64,000 nt of DNA from Spiroplasma endosymbiont of Dioctria linearis (GTDB lineage Bacteria > Bacillota_I > Bacilli_A > Mycoplasmatales > Mycoplasmataceae). Of the stretch, positions 55,543 to 64,000 are shown one piece after another. Under the pieces are notes generated by a model. It was given only the letters and a program-made list of their open reading frames with translations. It was not told the origin of the DNA and searched no databases. The stretch lies in NCBI RefSeq assembly GCF_964030865.1, contig NZ_OZ034984.1, forward strand, positions 496,001 through 560,000, given 5' to 3'. The first letter of the stretch is position 1; every line of letters starts with the position of its first letter. Position numbers and translations under genes: made by a program.

Positions 55543-56346
55543 GTAATAAGCAATTATGTCTCTTCATATTAACAAGCGACTTTGTCCTCCTTTATAATCA
55601 ATAAATGGAGGTTTTATGAAACGAATACTATTAAATACCATGAAGCAAGAACAACTAAGATTAATTAAGAATTATCTTTAAGAAAAGAATCTATTAAAAA
55701 TACAGCCTTTAAATTAGGTTATAGTGTTATGCCCACAAGACGAAAACTTAAAGAATATCAAGAGACTAGAGAAAAAAGTATTAGTTAAAAAAACTTTTGG
55801 AACTTTGTGAAGAAGATGAAATCAAATAATTAGACTCTTAGATTTAAAAAAAATTGAACAATTAAATAATTATTTACCCCATTTCATCCATGAATACAAT
55901 CAAGATTTTTCAATACCTTTAGAAGAATTAGAATCAGTAGCTAGAAAATTTGATCAAGATGAATATATTGTTTTCTCTTATCGAAGCGAAAAAGCTATTG
56001 ATAATGGTCATAGTAATAGTTTTAAAAAAGCTAAGTGATTTATATGTAAGGGCTAAGCTCCAATTTACTTTAAGCCAAAGTTAAAAGTAATGGTTATGAA
56101 ACGATAAATAAGAAGTATTATGCACTAATTGGAAATGACATTTACAATCTTATTCAAGTAGAAGATGAACCTTTACATGGAAGTATGAAAACACTATCTA
56201 ATGAGGAATTTGAAACGACTAAAATACCAAAAATTGACTCTTCTTGGAAAGCAACTAGCTGATAGTTTTTGTATAGAAAAAGAAAAAATACAAGATCTAT
56301 TATTAGATAAATCTTGTATTTTGGCACATAATCGCTTGTTATCTAC
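55543..56346 (+). mobile_element. internally deleted ISNCY-like copy, right of SIR2-HerA
   Basis: 804 bp, same orientation, same internal deletion and same end structure as the copy at 51551 (right end ATAATCGCTTGTTATCTAC). It carries its own extra mutations (for example GGCACATAAT at the right end), so the two copies have been diverging since they separated. Confidence 0.75.
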
Positions 56347-56496
56347 AATTAATTACTATTTTTATATTTCATTTATTTTAAAATTTAAATAATAGTTTAA
56401 TAAATTATAATAAGAAATTATTAGAAAACTTTAACTGTTTTTAAAAGAAATAAAAATTAACTTATATTAACTACTTTTATACAATTATTTATTTTT

Positions 56497-57432
56497 TTAT
56501 TTGACTTCTATATTTTGATTTTCTAAAGCTTTATGAATTGACTCCATATTTATTGGCAATTTTACAAGATTTATTAATGGCAAATTATTTTTTATTAAAT
56601 ATAAGAATAAGTAATTAATCTGACGATAGTTTTTAGCTGCAATTACTAAGGAGTTTTCATCTCTATCATATTTAAAGGATTTAATATTTTCTTGTAATAA
56701 GAAATCTCTAAATTTTTCTACATCAAATAAATCCTTGATAAATAATTTATACTTGGAGTAAATGTTTAATGTCTCTTTTGTGCCTTCAAATATTTTCTGA
56801 CCACTTTCTAAAATAATATACTCATCAATAATATCTGAAATTTCATCAATATTATGAACAGTAATAATTATTGTCTTACCTTGTTTTTTAAACTCTACTA
56901 ATAAATTTTTAACTTTATTTCTTCAATATGAATCTAAATTTGCTCCAGGTTCATCCATAATAATTATTTCAGGATCTTTTATAAAGCATAGAATTAAATT
57001 AATTCTATTTTTCATTCCCCATGAAAAATCTTTAACTTTTTTATTTCTATGATTTCAAACATCAAAGTATTCCATTCAATACTTAACCTTTTCTTTTATT
57101 TTGCCTTTTTTTACTCCCATAATTAAACAACTATCTTTTAAAAAGTTATACGCAGATATATCATGTAAAGCAAAATCCATTTGAGTATAATATCCAATCA
57201 TTCTATTTGCTTTGTGATAACTTCTTGATTTTCTTTTTATATTATTAATTGTTATTTTACCTTTATATTTTTTAATTATTCCCAATAGTGCATTTAAAAT
57301 AACAGTTTTACCACTACCACTAGTACCTAATAGTCCAACAATTTTACATTGTTCAATTTGAAAGCTTATTGGGCCGACTTTATTTGACTTAAATTTTTTA
57401 ATAAAATTATCAAATATAATTAATTTTTCCAT
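56497..57432 (-). CDS. ABC transporter ATP-binding protein
   Basis: 311 residues from ATG 57432, ten bases after AGGAGG; a TTG at 57441 is a poorer start. Walker A GLLGTSGSGKTVI, an atypical signature FSWGMKNR in place of LSGGQ, Walker B EIIIMDEPGANLD and switch His TVHNIDE. About 100 residues follow the ATPase core (YKLFIKDLFDVEKFRDFLLQ onward), a DUF4162-like tail seen in some ABC-2 ATPases. It lies 22 bp after the permease gene, so here the gene order is the reverse of the other two operons. Confidence 0.88.
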
Positions 57433-57454
57433 TTTATTCAAACCTCCTTTTCTA

Positions 57455-59323
57455 TTATTGTAAATCTAAGGAATTAAATTTATAAAATGCTATGGAGAAT
57501 AAAATTATACTAATAACTCCTTGAATAACTAAATACCAGCATGGATTTGTTCCACTATCATAAGAAGTTTTATCAATTGAACCATTCTTAACTTTTAAAT
57601 CATATGTACTATAAGGTAAAAGTATATTTTTTTGTGAATCTAGTGAAATATAAGACTTTAATTGTGGATCAAATCAAATATCTTCATAACTTAGACCAGA
57701 GTAATAAGTATAATTTACAAATACATTTGATAAAAAATTAAAATGAAAGAACATATTATAAATGTTTCTTGTACTTACATAATCATTTCACTCCTGGCTT
57801 GATTCATTTAACTTATAGTTTGTTGCAATAACATAATTTGAGGTGTAATTAATGAAATAATCTTCAAGAATTCTTGTAGTAATCATTAAGGGATTATAAA
57901 TTGAAGAAAATAGTTTTTCATTAGAGTTATAATTTTCATCCATATCAGCTTCAACTACTCTTTGACCATCTTCATCTTGAATTCTTAAACCATTTAAATT
58001 CATAAAATGATTTTGATAGATATCTTTTAAATAAGAAATATTGAAACTTCTCTTATCTAAAGAAGCATCATCATTTAAGTTATTACCACTCTGCCCTTTT
58101 CTAATTAATTCAATATAGCCTTTTTTCTCTTCTGTAATAACTCCTTGTTCATCTACTGATTGTCAACATGCACTTGGATCAACATTATCACATGAATCTA
58201 ATTGAATATAATCATCAAATAAGTAATAAAACTTTTGTTGAAAATGAGTAGTATATGAATTAATGTAATTATTAAATTCTAGTAGTTCCTTTAAAATTTT
58301 AAACTTGTTATAACCATTTTCATCTTTAAAGTTGGGATCACTATTTTTAATTTTATTTTCCAATTCGCTAGTACTAATAAATTTATATTTTAAATAAGTT
58401 TCCAACCTTATTTCATCATCAAATTTCAAATCAGAAAGAGCTGAGTCAAATGGAACTGAAGATATTTTAGCATCAAAGCGAATTTTCAATGGCTCATCAT
58501 CAATTATTCCTAACTCTTTTCAAAAGTTTTTTCTATTCTCTATATTTTTAGTCTCGCTTATTGTGCTTATTCGATATTGATTTTCTAAGAAGTTATCAAC
58601 AATATATTTACTTAAATTAGGATAAGCTATTTGCGATTTATTAACATTAGAGATTAAATCAAATGAGTTATAAATATTATCTGTTCTTAAAATAACAGTT
58701 CCTGCTTCTCCTGAAAAACTTATATTTTTTGATTTTTCTGATGTCTTTAAAAATTGATATGGTAATGATGAAATAAAGCTAAATGACATTATTAAAGTAA
58801 CTATAATTATTGATGCTTGTGGTGAAAGTACTGATAATAGAAATAATACAAAATTTGATAATAAAATTATAATTAAAAATAAATATAATGTATAAACCAT
58901 AGATATTTTAAGAACCACTGGATTATTAAAGTTAGTAACTGCAATAATTGAAAAATTAATAGTAAATAGTATAAAACAATAAACTCAAATAACCATATTT
59001 GTTGTAATAAATAATTTAGATCTTTTCAAATGTTGTGTAGAAATAATATTTATTGTTTTATCAGTTTTTTTAATATGAAAAAAATAATTTAATAATCTCA
59101 TGGAAATTAAAATAACAATAGCACATGTATGTATTAAAACGTAATAGTTAAATACAATAAGTTTCATATCAGAAGTTGGAAATATCATTAACATTAAACC
59201 AACTAATACTGATAAACTCATAGATATTAAATACATTATCATAAAAGTTTTTTCTCTTAAAATACTTTTAAATTGATATTTAAAAATTGTGAAAAAACTA
59301 ATATTCATCTTAATATCTTTCAT
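57455..59323 (-). CDS. ABC transporter permease with large extracytoplasmic domain
   Basis: 622 residues from ATG 59323 (AAAAGGAGAGAAATT upstream). Six or so N-terminal spans end near residue 200 (IIIVTLIMSFSFISSLPYQF). About 390 hydrophilic residues follow, with CDNVDPSACW, and a last span sits at the C terminus (WYLVIQGVISIILFSIAFYK). Many UGA Trp. Same layout as the permeases at 26204 and 47947, with a longer outer domain. Confidence 0.82.
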
Positions 59324-59636
59324 AATTTCTCTCCTTTTTTTTATTTTAAATTTTCCTACTAAAAAATTAATTAACAAGTTTAGTAAGTTTTACTAAGAAA
59401 ATATATATCTTTTATTAAGGTATTATATTGTTTGCCTATTTAATTTTAAAAACTTTAGAAATCATAATAAATGTAAAAGACTCTGATTCCTTTATAAAAT
59501 GCAGAATATAATGAATTCATATATTTAAAAAGAATAGCTCCTTTTAAATTTAATAACTATTTATACTCTTAAAGATAAAGTGCCCCTGCTTTTAAATGGG
59601 AAATCTGAAAATTTGAATTTTAAAATTAATTTTAAA
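59324..59636. other. gene-free stretch before the third ABC operon
   Basis: No coding frame supported; must hold the promoter of the permease gene, but I see no convincing one. Confidence 0.35.
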
Positions 59637-59668
59637 CAAAAAACAAACTATTTAAGTTTGTTTTTTAC
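59637..59668. terminator. terminator of the 560-residue lipoprotein gene
   Basis: Stem AAACAAACT / AGTTTGTTT with a five-base loop and T runs on both strands; 87 bases after the lipoprotein stop on the minus strand. Confidence 0.7.
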
Positions 59669-59754
59669 CAGAAACATATTTACAGTTTTGACAATATGTT
59701 TAATATTTACAAAAAATAAACTCTATTCTTTAAAAATTATGACAATATCTATTA

Positions 59755-61437
59755 TTATTTTGAGTATCCTTGAGAAAATAAAACAGTTCTTTTATTTATG
59801 TTTACTGTGTAGCTTGATTTGAAATAATCCATTTCAAATGCAACCGATAATTTATAACCACCTAAGTAGCTATCTTTAAATAAAGTATAAGCACTTCCTG
59901 AATTATAAGAATGATTAATAATATAAGCATATTTTCCATCTTTGCTATCAGCAGTTCATGATACGTTAAATAAAAAATGACTCTGTTTTGAATTTGAAAT
60001 TAATTTATCTCTCTCTGTTCTTAAATTAGAATGCTCTAAGTTTACAAAGCTATTAATATTTTGAGTTTTATTTTCTATTCCTAAAGAAGATCATTTATTA
60101 AATAATTGTGAGTTTCTAGAAAAGGAGAATATTATATGTTCTTGATCATAACCTGCACCGGATCACTTAACTGTTTGATAAATATCACCAAAAGCATTAG
60201 TTGCAACTTTAAAATTATCTTTTAGCACATTAACAAATTCGCTACTTTTTCTTGATACCACTTCTCTATTTTGAAAATATCCAAAACTTAAAGATAAATT
60301 AGGTATATCAATCTGTTCTTGATCATTAATTTTATAATTAAGATTAGTTAAAGTTATTGAATTGAATTTAATAACTGAGTTTATAAAAACATTCATATTT
60401 TCATTATTACCTAAACTCAATGAAATCTGATTTAATTTTGATGATAAGTTATCTATCATGTATTCTTCTGAAATATTTTCAGTAGAAGAGATCAAACTTT
60501 TAATATTTGCATCATTTGATTCTGTATTATCTAAAAATCTTTTTAATTCATCCTCTCCAAGTTTATTTTCCCTGTAAGATAATAAATTCTTAAGATTAGT
60601 AAAAGACTTTTGTTTAGATATTGTTAAATCAATGTTGAACTCATCTTTTACAAATTTTAAAAACTTATTTGAATAACTTGAATCATTAAAATAATTCATA
60701 ATTTCATTATTATTCTGCTCTAAAAATGTTCTACTACCTAAATTTAAATCTGTCGAATAAACTCTGCTAATATCATTTAATAGAAATTTTTCTTCAACAC
60801 TATTATACATATCCTGAATATTTCCACCAATTTCTTCATCATCTGTTATAGAAATTACATTTGGTACGTCTTGAATTTTATACTCTTCAAATTCCCCTGT
60901 TTTATTTTGAAAATTAACTGAGACTGAATAATTGAATTTAGTTGTTCCAAATCATATTCTTTTGTTACCCTCTTCATATGATTTAGTTTTAATTTCAATT
61001 TGCTTATTAGGAACTATAACTAGTTCTTTAAAAACAGAGCTAGTTCCTGCAAGCAGAACTGAATATTTTTCAACCTTATTTAAATCATTTATTTTTTGTT
61101 TTAATTCATTTAATTTAAATAAATTATTAAAGTCTTCAATAATAATTGGTCTCACTTCATCATCTGCGATTTTATTACTATCACTTCCCATAAAATCTTC
61201 AAATTTCTGTTTATTAAAAAATTTTAAATTACTTCCAGGTTTATCTATTATTAAAAAATTTTTATTAGTATCTGCAATATGTTCATTTAAAATCTTATTT
61301 ACATCATTTTTAAACTCCTTTATCAATGTTTCAAGTTCTAAAACAGGCGGAGCTACTTTATTTCCACAAGCCATAACGCTTAAGCTTGGTGTAGATATTA
61401 AACCAATAGCACTTAATAAACTTAATAATTTTTTCAT
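59755..61437 (-). CDS. 560-residue lipoprotein, possibly phase-variable
   Basis: Signal MKKLLSLLSAIGLISTPSLS with lipobox VMAC at residues 21-24. The mature chain begins with helical, acidic sequence (LIKEFKNDVNKILNEHIADT), passes through a strand-rich middle (FNYSVSVNFQNKTGEFEEYK) and a helical region (LLSYRENKLGEDELKRFLDN), and ends in a strand-rich 130-residue domain starting at KWSGAGYDQEHIIFSFSR. UGA Trp at several sites. AAAAGGAATAAA before ATG 61437. The promoter region contains a 17-base homopolymer. Surface antigen of unknown function. Confidence 0.82.
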
Positions 61438-61463
61438 ATATTTTATTCCTTTTCATTTTTATT

Positions 61464-61493
61464 ATTCTATTTAAAAAAAAAAAAAAAAAGCAA
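61464..61493 (-). promoter_or_regulatory. promoter with poly-T spacer, possible phase switch
   Basis: On the minus strand TTGCTT (61488-61493), then an 18-base spacer made mostly of a 17-base T run (plus strand A at 61473-61489), then TAGAAT (61464-61469), 27 bases before the lipoprotein ATG. Slippage in the run would change the -35/-10 distance. Alternative: the T run is the tail of a terminator formed by the palindrome at 61500-61552. Confidence 0.5.
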
Positions 61494-61499
61494 AGAAAA

Positions 61500-61552
61500 T
61501 TAATACACTTAAAAATGTTTTATTAACTTTAAAACATTTTTAAGTGTATTAA
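61500..61552. repeat. perfect 22-bp inverted repeat upstream of the lipoprotein promoter
   Basis: Arms begin TTAATACACTTAAAAATG and end CATTTTTAAGTGTATTAA, fully complementary over 22 bp with a nine-base loop. On the minus strand it is followed by a T-rich stretch, so it could terminate transcripts from the right, or serve as an operator for the lipoprotein gene. Confidence 0.75.
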
Positions 61553-62136
61553 TTATTTTAGGATATAAAAAAAATTTCAATAAATAAGGTTATATTAATA
61601 AAAACAACTAAAATAGTTTTAATGACTTTACTATATTTTTAGCCAGTTATTTTAAAAAAATACTAATTTGAGAATTAATAATACTTAAATTTAGACTAAT
61701 AACTAAAGCAAATAAATCATTTTGACTTATGCTGTTAGAAATAACTATAGGATCTATTATTCCTTGTAATTTAAAATAATCTAGATTGTGTTCTAATTGT
61801 AGTCTATACTCAATTCAGAATATATAAAATACTTTTATTTTAAATGTATTTACTGTTTTTTATATGGAATATTTATATCCTTTCCTTTCACTTAAAGATT
61901 ATCTTTTATATCTAATTTAAAATTCTCATTTCATCATCTAATTTGACTGTTGAACAATTTAGTCAATAACAAAATAAATTTATAGCAATTTAATCTCCTT
62001 TTTTAAATACTTAGTTAATTTAAGAAAAAAATTTTAGTAAATTAACTAAAAAATGAAATCTCTTCAAAGTCATTCCTAATTTAAATATAATTAAATAAAA
62101 ATTTATCTTATAAAAAGATAAATTTAAAAGTAAAAC

Positions 62137-62594
62137 TAGGTAAATTCAAATACTCAAGCATATATTACAAAAATAGTTCCAACTCCTGCAAATGATGCTG
62201 GGAGCAACTAATCATGAGCTGTTACTGTAGTTTCTGTAATAATTAATACTAGATAAAAAAACTTTAAATGCTGACGCAATAGTTCTAATATTAAGTGCTC
62301 ATGCTACGGCACTAAGAAAATTTAGACCTAAATTATGTTTTTGTCTATAAAATCCAATTGATGCTGAACCAATTCCAAGTGAAGCACTAGTAGCTGAGGC
62401 TGTAAATGCTTAAGGAATACTAACTCCAAATCATCAAGCTGCTGCTCAAAACCCAGCTGAAGCAATCCCGCTAAAACTGCTAATGAAGATAAAGTATTTT
62501 GTGCTATTGCAAGATCTCTTGAGAATTTAGTTAATGAAGATTTATCTATTAGTTGAATTTTCTTATTTCGGGGCAGGACTGTTATTATATACAA
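62137..62594 (-). pseudogene. decayed small hydrophobic Ala/Gly-rich membrane protein gene
   Basis: One minus frame reads SGIASAGFWAAAWWFGVSIP, a stop, then AFTASATSASLGIGSASIGF, YRQKHNLGLNFLSAVAWALN and IRTIASAF, after which it breaks up. GC content is visibly higher than the surroundings. Two stops or shifts make it inactive. It could be a membrane protein or a bacteriocin-like peptide gene; no family recognised. The rest of 61553-62773 holds no gene. Confidence 0.45.
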
Positions 62595-62773
62595 AATAAA
62601 ATTTTATATTCTTGCAATTACAATTTCCCTAGTATTTATTAATTTATAGGAATAAAAAATAAAGTTAATATAATTTACTTAGTTTCAGAAATTTATCAAC
62701 TTTATTTTAAGAATAACATAAATATTAAATTTTACCTTTAAAAAATTTATAATTAATAATACATGTTATATCT

Positions 62774-64000
62774 TTAAATGAATTTAGTTTTTTGAAATAT
62801 AGAAGTTGAATTATATAGTATTCCTGAAACTTTTATATTAGAAATATATATATTGTCATTTTCATAAATAACAAAAGTAGAAAACTCTTTTTTATTTCAT
62901 TTTTTTGAATAATTTTTTAGTTCAAAACTATTCAAATCTAAATTAACTACAATATTTTCAGTTACTTCATCTTTAATACTATTAGTTTTCTCAAGAGAAA
63001 AAATAATATTACTATTCTCATTATATAAATTAGTAATTTTTACAAAGTTAATTCTAGGCGAATCTCAGTTATAAATTATAGTTATTTCCATTAATTTATT
63101 ATTAAAAAATTCTGATAAAGTAATTTTGTTACTAAATTTTTCTATCATATAAACTTTATTTTTATAATTAAAAATATTGAAAATAGAACTATTAGGAGTA
63201 TTAACAACTCATTGTAACTCTAATTTATTGTTAGAAAAATTAATTTTATTTAATGAACTATCATAATCATTACTTGAACTTCATTTAGATACATAGACAT
63301 CTTTATTATAATACAATAATTTTGATAATCTTGACTCTGTTCATTCAAATATTAAGTCTTCACTAGTTTCTAAATCATAAACACCCAAATTATTTGATTT
63401 TCCAGCTACATTAGATGAAATTAAATAATAAATTTTATTTTCTACAAAAATCATTGAGAACATATTATGAGATTTTAAGACTACGATTTCACTAGTAGAT
63501 AAATCAACTGAAACAATTGAGGCTCCATTATATCAAATATCACTATATAGAATAAAAAGTTTATTATTATATATATGAAAGTTAATTCCAGAAAAATTAA
63601 ATGTCGACCTAACAGCATCTTCATCTAAAACAACCGATCCTAAATTCTCAACATTACCATTATCTAAATTTAATTTATAAAAATTTGCTCTATTATAATT
63701 ATTATAATCATTAATAATAAATTGATAATAAATTTCATTACCAATTAAAATGGATTTACCACTTATCTCTTCAAGATTTTCTTGAAGTTCAATAGAGTTT
63801 ACTAAAATAAATTCTGAATTTATTTTGTCTTCAACTTTATAAAACTCAAGTATATTCTCTTTTACAATTGTTCCATATCAATTATTTTCAATTTTTAATG
63901 GTGTATTAAAACCATATAGACTCCCTTTAGATAACTTACCCACATTTTTTTGAGCAATAATACCTGACTCATAGTTTAAATTTTCTTTATGAACTTGATT
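62774..64000 (-). CDS. beta-propeller-like surface protein, N-terminal part outside window
   Basis: The frame is open from the window edge to TAA 62774 (408 residues seen) with UGA Trp codons. A repeated strand pattern recurs every 40-60 residues: GNEIYYQFIINDY, NNKLFILYSDIWY, ENKIYYLISSNVA, NKDVYVSKWSSS, KNKVYMIEKFSNK, NDNIYISNIKVSG. This alternating hydrophobic pattern with a preceding N-[KN]-x-[IVL] turn is typical of beta-propeller blades. No membrane span in the visible part; the missing front presumably has a signal or anchor. Function unknown. Confidence 0.65.

Noticed and set aside
62328-62594. 88-residue minus-strand frame rich in Leu and Gln
   Set aside because: It runs out of phase with the Ala/Gly-rich reading that looks like the real decayed protein, and it has no ribosome site.

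Overview
This window comes from a Mollicute of the Spiroplasmataceae/Entomoplasmataceae type (Mesoplasma, Entomoplasma or Spiroplasma-like). It is very AT-rich. UGA is read as tryptophan throughout (translation table 4): guaC, parE, the ABC permeases and the surface proteins are open only if UGA is Trp. Exported proteins carry Mollicute-type lipoprotein signals (MKKLL...SCxxx). Coordinates below join frames across in-frame UGA codons. I saw no rRNA, tRNA or CRISPR array.

Layout. 1-7.3 kb is ordinary core sequence: parE (cut by the window edge), udk, an azoreductase, guaC, a 58-residue zinc-ribbon-like protein, and two uncharacterised proteins, one with a SEC-C-like motif. From 7.3 kb the window becomes accessory, with long stretches of decayed coding sequence, IS remnants and islands of intact genes, mostly on the minus strand.

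Defence-like content is heavy for such a small genome. There is an IetAS-type pair (AAA+ ATPase plus subtilisin-like protease, 10.3-13.7 kb) whose upstream region carries six 21-bp iterons. Next comes a two-gene ATPase plus PD-(D/E)XK-like nuclease module I cannot match to a named system (14.4-16.4 kb). Two small paralogous HNH proteins lie at 23.2 and 32.5 kb, and a pseudogene of a prokaryotic viperin (pVip) at 25.2-26.0 kb. An UPF1-like SF1 helicase fused to a PD-(D/E)XK domain lies at 44.7-47.3 kb, and a SIR2-HerA pair at 52.5-55.3 kb. The last is bracketed by two directly repeated, internally deleted copies of an ISNCY-like element; a longer degenerate copy is at 20.3 kb.

Surface and transport content. 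Three ABC transporter operons (26.2-28.7, 47.9-50.2, 56.5-59.3 kb) encode permeases with a large extracytoplasmic insert. A tandem array of ten lipoprotein gene copies with a 558-bp period (33.0-38.5 kb, two broken) lies downstream of two large repeat-containing surface proteins (38.6-43.4 kb). A four-member family of two-TM proteins lies at 24-32 kb. A 560-residue lipoprotein (59.8-61.4 kb) has a 17-base homopolymer in what looks like its -35/-10 spacer. A beta-propeller-like protein runs off the right edge.

Reading as a whole: a variable region in which defence modules, surface-antigen families and IS debris accumulate and decay side by side. Family assignments rest on motifs read by eye; no searches were run.
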